NCBI GenBank assembly: GCA_964446945.1
Contig: CAYUQO010000001.1
Location: 62,001-126,000, forward strand
Direction of reading: 5' to 3'
Length of the DNA stretch: 64,000 bases
From: CAIYRG01 sp964446945
Lineage (GTDB): Bacteria > Pseudomonadota > Alphaproteobacteria > Micropepsales > Micropepsaceae
Made by a program: the position numbers and the translations under genes. Of this stretch, positions 26,062-33,759 are shown piece after piece; position 1 is the first letter of the stretch; the number at the start of each line of letters is the position of its first letter. Under the pieces are notes generated by a model, which searched no databases, had not been told where the DNA came from, and saw nothing but the letters and a program-made list of their open reading frames with translations.

Positions 26062-26616
26062 CTAGCCTTTCATGTTCGCGCGCAGCGTTTCCAGTTTGGT
26101 GCGCAGCGAGGAGTCAATCATGCGCGAGCCGACCTTGAGCACGAGTCCGCCGAGCAAAGACCGATCGACGTGATTCGTGAGCCGCGGCTCGCGTCCAAAA
26201 CGGTCTTTCAGAATACGCTTCAGCTCCGCGGTTTCCTCTGCCGACAATTCGCGGGCCGAAGTCACGTCGGCGGCGATTTCGCCGCGATGACGCGCGAGCA
26301 GTTGCTCGAAACTGGCAATGACATCCGCAAGAACGAACAGCCGGCGTTTCTTCGCCAGCAGCAGCACCAGCTTGCGCGTCAGGTCGGCGGCGCCCGCCTT
26401 CATGAGCACCGCGTCGATGGCAGCGGACTGTTGTTCGCGTGAAATCACCGGGGAACGGACGAGTTGCCTGAGATCCTCGCTCTGCGAAAGCAACAGCTTC
26501 AGGCTCGTGAAATCCGATGCCAGCCGGTCGAGCGCGCGCTCTTCGGCCGCCAGATCGAACGCCGCGGTTGCGTAGCGCATCGCCAAACCCGCGCTATGGC
26601 TGTCGCCGGTAGCCAA
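26062..26616 (-). CDS. atpH: ATP synthase F1 delta subunit
   Basis: Peripheral-stalk subunit (OSCP) of 184 residues. AMRYATAAFDLAAEE at the N-terminus and LGGLVLKVGSRMIDSSLRTKLETL at the C-terminus match the family. The start appears to be a TTG at 26614-26616; an ATG 12 codons further in would cut the conserved N-terminal lead. First gene of atpHAGDC. F0 genes are not in the window, which is normal in alphaproteobacteria. Confidence 0.94.
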   Translation of the reverse strand: MATGDSHSAGLAMRYATAAFDLAAEERALDRLASDFTSLKLLLSQSEDLRQLVRSPVISREQQSAAIDAVLMKAGAADLTRKLVLLLAKKRRLFVLADVIASFEQLLARHRGEIAADVTSARELSAEETAELKRILKDRFGREPRLTNHVDRSLLGGLVLKVGSRMIDSSLRTKLETLRANMKG

Positions 26617-26625
26617 TCTAACCCT

Positions 26626-26654
26626 TTACTATGGCTGGAGCTTCGCCCGTTGAA
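26626..26654 (-). promoter_or_regulatory. Possible promoter of the atpHAGDC operon
   Basis: On the minus strand, TTCAAC and TAGTAA are separated by exactly 17 bases and end 10 bases before the proposed atpH start. Spacing fits a housekeeping sigma factor, but both boxes are imperfect and such a short leader would leave little room for a ribosome site. A more distant promoter in 26655-26860 is equally possible. Confidence 0.25.
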
Positions 26655-26806
26655 CTGGGCTAAGCCTTTGTTTTCGTTGACACAATACGAGCGGTCGTGG
26701 TTTTCTGCCGTCGCCGCGGGGACTTAGCATGAGGCTCTGCCGGGCGCAACATTTGTGCGCCCGAACACGTGCGCGTATGGCCGCGTCAGTTTTACGCGTT
26801 CTTTCC

Positions 26807-26835
26807 TTGACAAGATCGCCTCTGCGCCATTGCTT
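26807..26835 (+). promoter_or_regulatory. Possible promoter of the glutathione transferase gene
   Basis: TTGACA at 26807-26812 is a perfect -35 hexamer; at 17-base spacing the -10 position reads TTGCTT, which is poor. The site lies about 30 bases before the GST start codon. Alphaproteobacterial promoters often have weak -10 boxes, so this is a tentative call. Confidence 0.3.
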
Positions 26836-26864
26836 GCAGGCACACTGGACAGCAGGAGATTTCC

Positions 26865-27458
26865 ATGACGATCAAGATTTACGGCAGCGCCATGTCGCGC
26901 GCGGCGCGAGTTATGTGGTGCGCGAAGGAGCTTGGGCTCGATTTCGAGCATGTGGATGTGGCGTGGGACAGTCTGAAAAAACCGGACTTCCTGGCAATCA
27001 ATCCCAATGGCAAGGTTCCGGGTTTTTCCGACGGCAAACTCAATCTCTTTGAGTCGCTCGCCATCAACCTTTACCTGGCAAAGAAATACGGCACCGGCGA
27101 GCTGTATCCCACCAATATCGAGGATGAAGCGCGGGTCTTTCAGTGGACGCTGTGGGCCGCAACTGAGGTCGAGGGCAATTTGCTGCCGAAACTGCTTGTG
27201 AAGCTCGGCATCCTGTCCGATGCCGCGGCTGCGAACGCCGCAGCAGAGCGCGCCCGGACGCCGCTACTGGTGCTGGATCAGCATCTCAAGAACCGTGACT
27301 GGATTGTCGGCTCGAAATTTAGCATCGCGGATCTCAATGTCGCATCGGTGGTGTCATTTGCCCGCTATGGCGAAGTCGACATCAGCTATGCGCCGCATGT
27401 GGTGGCATGGCTTGACCGCTGCCTCGCCCGGCAGACAGCACCCGGGGTGAATGCGTAA
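26865..27458 (+). CDS. Glutathione S-transferase family protein
   Basis: A 197-residue protein with an N-terminal thioredoxin-fold domain (IKIYGSAMSRAARVMWCAKE, INPNGKVPGF, LFESLAINLYLAKKYG) and a C-terminal helical domain with the N-capping motif FSIADLNVAS. The SNAIL-like block here reads LFESLAI. The catalytic residue is probably Ser9 in YGSAMSR. Substrate unknown. AGGAG precedes the ATG. It lies 17 bases ahead of the dienelactone hydrolase gene and is probably co-transcribed. Confidence 0.92.
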   Translation: MTIKIYGSAMSRAARVMWCAKELGLDFEHVDVAWDSLKKPDFLAINPNGKVPGFSDGKLNLFESLAINLYLAKKYGTGELYPTNIEDEARVFQWTLWAATEVEGNLLPKLLVKLGILSDAAAANAAAERARTPLLVLDQHLKNRDWIVGSKFSIADLNVASVVSFARYGEVDISYAPHVVAWLDRCLARQTAPGVNA

Positions 27459-27475
27459 CAGGAGTGGGGACCATC

Positions 27476-28210
27476 ATGGCTGAGCGAAATGTCGATATCA
27501 AAACTGCGGATGGCGTAGCGGATTGCGAATTGTTCACGCCGGATAGTCCGGGTTCATGGCCCGGCATCATCATGTATCCCGACATCGGCGGCCTCAGGCC
27601 GGTGTTCCGCGACATGGCGCGACGACTCGCATCCGACGGCTTTGCCGTTTTGGTCCCCAACCCCTTCTATCGGTTATCGCGCGTTCCCGTTTATCAGGAC
27701 TTCAAGTTCGGTGACGAGAAAACAACCGAGCGCATGGGCGAGGTGCGCAAGGTCGTAACCCCGCAGGTGACGGCGAATGACGCCCATGCCTACGTGAATT
27801 TTCTCAAATCGCAGCCGCAGGTGCGGGGCAAATTTGGCACAGTCGGTTACTGCATGGGCGGAGGAATGGCGATGCGCGCTGCCGCCGCGGAACCGGACGC
27901 AATCGCGGCCGCGGTGTCTTTCCACGGCAGCCAGCTTGCCTCTGATGATCCGCAGAGTCCGCACACTCTGGCGCCGAAGATCAAGGCGCGCATGTATTTC
28001 GGCTTCGCTATCGAAGATCGCACCATGCCGCCCGAAGCCGTCGACAAACTGAAGGCGGCGCTGGACGCCGCGGGCGTAAAATATGACGCTGAGGTTTATG
28101 CCGGCGCCCGGCATGGCTGGTGCGTGAAAGATCATCACGTCTATCACGAGCAGCAGGCCGAACACGCCTGGCATCACATGCTGCATCTGTTCAAACAAAC
28201 CTTGGACTAA
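27476..28210 (+). CDS. Dienelactone hydrolase family protein
   Basis: An alpha/beta-hydrolase of 244 residues with the cysteine nucleophile in VGYCMGGGMA, a probable catalytic Asp in the YFGFAIEDRTMPP segment and the catalytic His in GARHGWCV. Dienelactone hydrolases open lactones in chloroaromatic breakdown, but the wider family has varied substrates. AGGAG precedes the ATG at 27476; an upstream in-frame GTG at 27464 overlaps the ribosome site and is less likely. Confidence 0.92.
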   Translation: MAERNVDIKTADGVADCELFTPDSPGSWPGIIMYPDIGGLRPVFRDMARRLASDGFAVLVPNPFYRLSRVPVYQDFKFGDEKTTERMGEVRKVVTPQVTANDAHAYVNFLKSQPQVRGKFGTVGYCMGGGMAMRAAAAEPDAIAAAVSFHGSQLASDDPQSPHTLAPKIKARMYFGFAIEDRTMPPEAVDKLKAALDAAGVKYDAEVYAGARHGWCVKDHHVYHEQQAEHAWHHMLHLFKQTLD

Positions 28211-28224
28211 CTCATTGGCCGCAT

Positions 28225-28270
28225 CCCATGCGCGGAAATTGCCTTTGGCAATTTCGTATTCGCGCATGGG
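28225..28270. terminator. Nested double-stem hairpin between convergent genes
   Basis: CCCATGCGCG (28225-28234) pairs with CGCGCATGGG (28261-28270), and inside it GAAATTGCC (28235-28243) pairs with GGCAATTTC (28247-28255). Together this makes a 19-bp stem with a five-base bulge. It sits between the convergent dienelactone hydrolase and hydroxyacid dehydrogenase genes and could stop transcripts from both sides; no T-run follows, so it may instead be a palindromic repeat element. Confidence 0.6.
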
Positions 28271-28300
28271 GCCCGGAAGCGGCGCTTAGGTTTCTCCAGT

Positions 28301-29272
28301 TCAGGCGACGCGGTCGGGCAGGGGTTCGCCGGCGATAAAGGCGCGAATATTGGCAATCACCTTCTTGCCCATGCCCGTACGCGCCTCGATCGTGCTGGAG
28401 CCGAGGTGCGGCAGCAAAACAGCATTTGCGAGCGTAAGCAGTTTGGGTTCGACCTTGGGCTCGCGCTCGAATACGTCCAAACCGGCGCCCGCGAGCCGCC
28501 CCGACGCGAGCGCATCGGCGAGTGCAGCTTCATCGACGATTTCCCCGCGCGCGGTGTTGATGAGATAGGCCGACGGTTTCATCCGCGCCAGACGTTCCGC
28601 CGAAATCAGGTGCCAAGTTTCCGGGTTGTAGGGACAGTTGATCGAGACAATATCCATCTCGGGCAGCATGGCATCCAGTTCCGGCCAATAGGTCGCAGCG
28701 AGCTCCTGCTCCACGTTGCGGGGTACGCGCGTGCGGTTTTGGTAATGGATTTCAAGACCGAAGGCGCGTGAGCGGCGCGCAACCGCTTCTCCGATGCGGC
28801 CCATGCCGACGATGCCGAGTTTGCGTCCGCGCAGACCCACCCCCATCATCCAGGTAGGGCACCAACCCGGGAATTGTCTTCTTTCGATAACTTTGGCGCC
28901 TTCCAGCGCGCGGCGGGTGACCGCGAGCATCAGAGTCATTGCAATATCCGCGGTCGCGTCGGTCAGCACACCCGGAGTGTTGGTGACCGCAACACCGCGT
29001 TCGGCTGCGGCGGCGACGTCAATATGATTAAACCCGACGCCGAAATTGGCGATCAGCTTCAGATGCGGGCCGGCATTGATGATGTCGCGGGTGATACGGT
29101 CACCGACTGTCGGAACCAGAATCTCCGCGTCACGCAGAGCGCCGGTCAGAGCCGCGGCATTCATTGGATGGTCATTTTTGTTCAGCCGAACATTGAACAG
29201 CGCCGACATTTCGCGTTCGACCGGTTCTGGCAGTTTCCGTGTCACGATGACCAGGGGTTTCGATCGACTCAT
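28301..29272 (-). CDS. D-isomer 2-hydroxyacid dehydrogenase (glyoxylate/hydroxypyruvate reductase-like)
   Basis: NAD(P)-dependent dehydrogenase of 323 residues. The Rossmann motif GLRGRKLGIVGMGRIGEAVA, the catalytic Arg in INTARGEIVDE, the Glu in DVFEREP and the His in LLPHLGSSTIEAR form the family's active-site triad. Closest in layout to glyoxylate reductases (GhrB/GyaR-like). Convergent with the dienelactone hydrolase gene and divergent from the SH3 protein gene. Confidence 0.92.
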   Translation of the reverse strand: MSRSKPLVIVTRKLPEPVEREMSALFNVRLNKNDHPMNAAALTGALRDAEILVPTVGDRITRDIINAGPHLKLIANFGVGFNHIDVAAAAERGVAVTNTPGVLTDATADIAMTLMLAVTRRALEGAKVIERRQFPGWCPTWMMGVGLRGRKLGIVGMGRIGEAVARRSRAFGLEIHYQNRTRVPRNVEQELAATYWPELDAMLPEMDIVSINCPYNPETWHLISAERLARMKPSAYLINTARGEIVDEAALADALASGRLAGAGLDVFEREPKVEPKLLTLANAVLLPHLGSSTIEARTGMGKKVIANIRAFIAGEPLPDRVA

Positions 29273-29365
29273 GTTCTTTTGGCCGGTTAGTCGCGGATTT
29301 TGCTTATCAGAAGGCGCAGAAGGGTCAAAGATGAGACGGTCGAATCAAGTGCGCAGGTCCACACC

Positions 29366-29875
29366 ATGGCCGCTCCTTCGGGCTCACCATCCAAAGCAAA
29401 GCACTACGGAATCCTTGCGGTGCTGCTGATGTTGAGCGGAATCGCGATAGCACCGGTGAGTGCCGCCGACAGCTCGCCTTACTTCGCCAGCATCAAGAGC
29501 GACAAAATCTATATGCGGGTCGGCCCCGGCGAAGACTACGGGATCAAGTGGGTCTATCACCGCAAGGGTCTGCCGGTCGAAGTTCTGGGAAGCTACGACG
29601 CCTGGCGCCGTGTCAAGGACATGGACGGCGAGACCGGCTGGATTCATACAGCGCTGCTGTCGCGCGAAAGGACCGCGGTGGTCATCGGCGACAATCTCGC
29701 AACAGTCACCCGCAGTGGCGAAACGGGTTCGGAGGTGGTTGCAAAGGCCAAGCCGGGCACGGTTGGGACACTGCGCCATTGCGATGCGCAAGCCTGCGAA
29801 ATGAAATTCGATGGCCTGGAGGGCTGGGTTCCGAGGGCGCGGCTCTGGGGCGTCAGCGATGGCGAAACCTTCTAA
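29366..29875 (+). CDS. Secreted protein with bacterial SH3 domains
   Basis: About 169 residues, starting at the ATG at 29366. A signal-anchor/signal peptide (YGILAVLLMLSGIAIAPVSA) is followed by two SH3-like units: KIYMRVGPGEDYGIKWVYHRKG with WRRVKDMDGETGWIHTALLS, then a weaker repeat ending CEMKFDGLEGWVPRARLWG. Such domains bind peptidoglycan or mediate periplasmic contacts. The end overlaps the transporter gene by 17 bases. An upstream in-frame start at 29300 would give a long basic N-terminus and is unlikely. Confidence 0.85.
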   Translation: MAAPSGSPSKAKHYGILAVLLMLSGIAIAPVSAADSSPYFASIKSDKIYMRVGPGEDYGIKWVYHRKGLPVEVLGSYDAWRRVKDMDGETGWIHTALLSRERTAVVIGDNLATVTRSGETGSEVVAKAKPGTVGTLRHCDAQACEMKFDGLEGWVPRARLWGVSDGETF

Positions 29876-31205
29876 CCGCTTATCGCCCGGATTGCTGGGC
29901 TGGGTGCTGTTCGAATGGGCCCGCAATCCCTATGTGCTCGTCATCACGATTTACATTTATGCCACCTATTTCACGCGCGACATTGTCGGTGACCCGGTCC
30001 GCGGGCAGGCACTGTGGGCGGCGATTCAGGGTTATGCCGGTATCGGTGTGGCGGTGCTCGCACCATTTCTCGGCGCGATTGCCGACGCCGGAGGGCGGCG
30101 CAAACCATGGGTCGCGTTCTTCGCCACGCTCCTGGCGCTGTCAACCGCGGCGCTGTGGTTCGGCGAGCCCGGCGGGCGCGGTTTCGGACTTCTCGGCGTC
30201 GCCATGGCGGTCGCATTCAGCAACATCGCCTATGACGGATCGCTGGTATTCCACGCTGCGATGCTGCCGTGGCTGGCGCCGCCAAAACGTCTCGGCCGCT
30301 GGTCGGGAGCGGGCTACGCACTCGGCAATGTGGCAGGGATTATTCTTCTCGTCCTAGTACTGACATTATTTTACCTGCCGCAGCATCCGCTGCTCGGTCT
30401 TGATCGTGCGACTCATGAAACCGAGCGGATCGCTGGTCCGCTATGCGCATTGTGGTTTGCCGCATTCGCATGGCCGTTCTTTGTCTTCACACCCGACCGG
30501 CCGCCAAACCGGCTACCGGTGCCGCAGATGGTGCGGCAGGGCCTGGCTTCAGTTGCCGCTACGCTCCGGCGGGTGCGCCAGCACCGCAATACGGCGATCT
30601 TCCTGGCGTCCCGCATGATCTATAATGACGGGCAAAACGTAATGCTGGCGTTCGGCGGCGTCTACGCCGCCGGAGTGTTTCACTGGGGCGCGACCGAGTC
30701 TGCCGTATACGGTATTATTCTATCGATCTTTGCCGCGCTCGGCGGCTGGCTCGGAGGGAACCTCGCCGACCGTATCGGCACCAGACGCGCGCTGAGATGG
30801 TCGCTCGCGTTGATGATCGTCGCCGCTGTGATCTCGCTGGGATTTGCTCCCGACCGGATATTCTTCTTTGTCGGCTATCCCGCAGGAAAACCGGTTATCC
30901 CGTCACCTGTGTTCCGCACCGCCCCGGAGCTGCTTTACATCGCGACCGTCATGGTCATTGCGGTCGCATTGGTCGCGACCTATGCCAACAGCCGCGCGAT
31001 GATGGCGCGCCTCGCGCCCGAAGCGCATGTCACCGAATTTTTTGGGCTTTATGCTTTGTCCGGCGAGGCGACGGCGTTTTTTGCGCCGCTCCTTGTCTCA
31101 GTGGCAACCTCGGCGTCCGGCAGCCAGCAATGGGGGATGGCCATTATCGTCGCTTTTCTGGCAACAGGCTGGCTGGGACTGTCCTTTGTGAAGGACAGTC
31201 CCTGA
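29859..31205 (+). CDS. UMF1/Atg22-like MFS transporter
   Basis: A 12-helix major facilitator of 448 residues. WVLFEWARNPYVLVITIYIY at the N-terminus, GAIADAGGRRKPW in the loop 2-3 position, SNIAYDGSLVFHAAMLPWLA and GRWSGAGYALGN match the UMF1 (Atg22-related) group; NLADRIGTRRALRWSL marks the second half. Cargo unknown; family members have been linked to amino-acid or small-molecule export. The ATG at 29859 overlaps the SH3 gene, implying coupling. Confidence 0.88.
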   Translation: MAKPSNRLSPGLLGWVLFEWARNPYVLVITIYIYATYFTRDIVGDPVRGQALWAAIQGYAGIGVAVLAPFLGAIADAGGRRKPWVAFFATLLALSTAALWFGEPGGRGFGLLGVAMAVAFSNIAYDGSLVFHAAMLPWLAPPKRLGRWSGAGYALGNVAGIILLVLVLTLFYLPQHPLLGLDRATHETERIAGPLCALWFAAFAWPFFVFTPDRPPNRLPVPQMVRQGLASVAATLRRVRQHRNTAIFLASRMIYNDGQNVMLAFGGVYAAGVFHWGATESAVYGIILSIFAALGGWLGGNLADRIGTRRALRWSLALMIVAAVISLGFAPDRIFFFVGYPAGKPVIPSPVFRTAPELLYIATVMVIAVALVATYANSRAMMARLAPEAHVTEFFGLYALSGEATAFFAPLLVSVATSASGSQQWGMAIIVAFLATGWLGLSFVKDSP

Positions 31206-31302
31206 AGCGTTTTCCGCCGAAGTGGCGGCCGGTTCGGCGCAGAAAACGCGCCAATTAGAGAAAGCCCAGGCATTTCGCGATTTCTTCGAATCGCGAAATG
31301 CC
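31203..31302 (+). repeat. Dispersed palindromic element, copy A
   Basis: Begins at the transporter stop codon. Nested arms: GCGTTTTC (31207-31214) with GAAAACGC (31242-31249), and CGCCGAA (31215-31221) with TTCGGCG (31233-31239). A second stem follows, GCATTTCGCGATT opposing AATCGCGAAATGC (about 31270-31302). Its reverse complement aligns along most of its length with copy B at 40732-40851, including AGAAAACGCG and the AAAGCC-GGCATTT block. Possibly acts as a terminator for the transporter. Confidence 0.75.
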
Positions 31303-31311
31303 TCGGCCTGA

Positions 31312-32541
31312 TTACATTACGTCGCCGGGTTCGGAGCCGTCGGCCATCGGGCCTGCATACCATTCCGGTTTCATCCGGGTCTCCATGCCTTCACGCTTGA
31401 GCGTCGCCTCGAATTCGACCTTTATGCGCGGGTCCTCCATATAATATGGAATCGCGTCTCCACCTTTCTTGATGTCGATGGCTCCGGAGTCGAGCATGTC
31501 TTCGCCGGGGCGACCGGCTTTGCGTGAGCGCTGATTGTTTGGACCGTGCCAGGCCGACACGCGCAGGCCGTCCTTGCCGATACCGAAATGCTGATGAAAC
31601 CAGTTACCGCTCATCGGCGCGGCGGAAACGATGCCGCCATATTCGTAATCCTGGCGCAGGATCTTGTCCTCATGGCCATCGGTCCACGGGGTCATGCCAA
31701 GCGAGTCAGGCCATGTATAGGTGTAGCCCTTACCCTTTACGCAAAGCAGAACCGCGGCGGACATGTGCTTGTGCGCTTTGGAATAACGTCCGTTCTGGTG
31801 ATGACCGATCCAGAGATAGAATCGATTGCCGGCCATATAGGGTTCGACACGGCGATAACCCGGCGACCGCCGGTTATCGAGCGGCAATTGCGCGTTGATG
31901 ATGTCGGGAATGAGATTGGTCCGCCGCATCGCGAGGCCACGCACCGGATCCGGTTCGAGATCGTCGCGCGGCTTGAAGTAATCGTCGGCGCCGGAGAAGC
32001 GATCGGTGAATGCATAGGGGCAGTTGAACACGAAATCCATGTTGTCGATGATGTTCATCAAATTCGGCGCCGTGGTGCCGCAATAGAGCAGCGCGGGCGA
32101 GCTGCCGGCATTGATGAAGCGATGGCAGGTATTGAGCGGAATCGAAAACAGCGAACCCTTTTGCCATTCGAACACATGGCGCTTTGATTGCCCGTCCTGC
32201 CACACCTCGGTGGTACCGCGGCCTTCGATGACGAACACGACTTTTTCGTAAAGGTGTTTGTCGGTGTTCAGCGCGCCGGCGCCCGGCACTTCGACGACGT
32301 AGCTCCCCCACAGACCTTCCGTGCCATAGAGCTGGATATAGCTGCCACGACCGCCCAGGCGCTTCCATGGGGCAAGCGGCAAGTCCTGCATCCGGCGGGC
32401 TCCGATCCCGCGGTAAACCGGAATGCCTTCCGATTCCATGAACCGGTCATAGGGCATTTGCGGGCGCTTGAACTTGCCCAGTCCGGCGTTTTGACCCTCT
32501 TTCGGTTCGTGCCAATGGCTTCGATCGGTAACGTCGTGCAT
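31312..32541 (-). CDS. Two-cupin protein (paralogue of the one at 49525)
   Basis: A bicupin of 409 residues. The first cupin lies around 90-165 (KHLYEKVVFVIEGRGTTEVW then PLNTCHRFINAG), the second around 255-340 with likely metal ligands in SKAHKHMSAAVLLCVKGKGY and NWFHQHFGIG. Layout suggests an intracellular ring-cleavage dioxygenase or isomerase of the gentisate-dioxygenase type, but substrate is unknown. It lies 87 bases downstream of the RND adaptor gene on the same strand. It starts MHDVT and is closely similar to the protein at 49525-50736. Confidence 0.8.
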   Translation of the reverse strand: MHDVTDRSHWHEPKEGQNAGLGKFKRPQMPYDRFMESEGIPVYRGIGARRMQDLPLAPWKRLGGRGSYIQLYGTEGLWGSYVVEVPGAGALNTDKHLYEKVVFVIEGRGTTEVWQDGQSKRHVFEWQKGSLFSIPLNTCHRFINAGSSPALLYCGTTAPNLMNIIDNMDFVFNCPYAFTDRFSGADDYFKPRDDLEPDPVRGLAMRRTNLIPDIINAQLPLDNRRSPGYRRVEPYMAGNRFYLWIGHHQNGRYSKAHKHMSAAVLLCVKGKGYTYTWPDSLGMTPWTDGHEDKILRQDYEYGGIVSAAPMSGNWFHQHFGIGKDGLRVSAWHGPNNQRSRKAGRPGEDMLDSGAIDIKKGGDAIPYYMEDPRIKVEFEATLKREGMETRMKPEWYAGPMADGSEPGDVM

Positions 32542-32628
32542 CGTCCTTGCCTCAAGATTTTTCCAATGTGACCCGACTGTTAGGCATGCGCGCCACAGTG
32601 GTCAACAAGGCCGGGCAGCGGCTGCCGG

Positions 32629-33759
32629 CTAATTTTTCAGCATGGCGACGGGTTGAATCCGGCTGCCGTCCGAAACCTCATCCGGGACATTGACAGCCAC
32701 TTTTTCGCCCGCCTGGATTCCGCTCGCTATACGGACGATCGATCCATCCGTGGACTCCACGGTCACGGGCCGGAAATGCAGGACATTCCGGTCATCGGGA
32801 ATGGCGACAAATTGCCGGTTTGCCCGCAGCAGAAGCGCATTCAGCGGCACTTCCGGTGTCGCCGGAACCTTCAGATGCAGCGTGACATAGGCAAAACTTC
32901 CACCAATGAAGAAATCACCACGATTCGCGAGGTCGATCTCGACCAGCAGCGTGCGTGACTTCGGATCGAGCTCACCGGAGGTGCGGCTGACCCGCGCGGA
33001 AATTTTTCGCGCTGGATTGGCGGCATCTTCGATTTCGACCGCGTCTCCGACATGCACAAAAGGCGCATCCTGTTGCTGAACATAGGCGTCGACGCGCAAA
33101 TGACTGGTGTCGGAAACCGTCACGACTGGCAGCGCACTCGTCTGGCTGCTGGTGGCGTTTTGCACCAGCGCGCCTGGATCGGCGTAGCGAGCCGTGACCC
33201 GGCCATCGAACGGCGCGATCAGCCTTTCGTAAGAACGCAGCGTTTCGAGCTGCGCGACTGCCGCCTGTGCAACGCTGTAATTGGTATCTGACTGTTCCAT
33301 GGCTTCGCGCGAGACGGCGCCAATCTGGAACAGCCGGTCATTGCGTTCGGCCAGGACCTTCTTGTTGGCGAGGTCCGCCACTGCGCTGTTGTATTGCGCA
33401 TCGGTTTCGGGTGAAGCGATTTCGGCGATCAACTGGCTCTTCCGAACCATGTCGCCTTTGTCGACCGGCAACGTCTTTATGTAGCCACTCACTTTTCCAT
33501 ATAGCGTAACTTCCGCATACGGCCTTACATCCGCGAATAGCCGGCTTTCGCGAACTGTCGGACCGGGGACAGCGGTCGTGATTTCAACCCGCGGGCCGCG
33601 GGCCTGCTGTTCTTGCAAAACGTCGCGTTCAGCGGCGACATTGCTCCGCTGCGTGATGATCAGTCCGGTTACTCCGGATGCCGCGCCAATCAGCAGGAAA
33701 ACAGCCACGGCCTTGAAGCGCCACCCTGTGCGCACTGTTTCGGAGCCGTCTTTACGCAT
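32629..33759 (-). CDS. RND efflux periplasmic adaptor (HlyD/MFP family)
   Basis: Membrane-fusion protein of 376 residues joining a permease to an outer-membrane channel. A basic N-terminus and single anchor (FKAVAVFLLIGAASGVTGL) precede the lipoyl half (YAEVTLYGKVSGYIKTLPVDKGD), a helical hairpin, and beta-barrel regions (APFDGRVTARYADPGALV; VDAYVQQQDAPFVHVGD). Its start overlaps the permease stop by 8 bases and it is read after the permease, the reverse of the commonest order. Confidence 0.92.
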   Translation of the reverse strand: MRKDGSETVRTGWRFKAVAVFLLIGAASGVTGLIITQRSNVAAERDVLQEQQARGPRVEITTAVPGPTVRESRLFADVRPYAEVTLYGKVSGYIKTLPVDKGDMVRKSQLIAEIASPETDAQYNSAVADLANKKVLAERNDRLFQIGAVSREAMEQSDTNYSVAQAAVAQLETLRSYERLIAPFDGRVTARYADPGALVQNATSSQTSALPVVTVSDTSHLRVDAYVQQQDAPFVHVGDAVEIEDAANPARKISARVSRTSGELDPKSRTLLVEIDLANRGDFFIGGSFAYVTLHLKVPATPEVPLNALLLRANRQFVAIPDDRNVLHFRPVTVESTDGSIVRIASGIQAGEKVAVNVPDEVSDGSRIQPVAMLKN

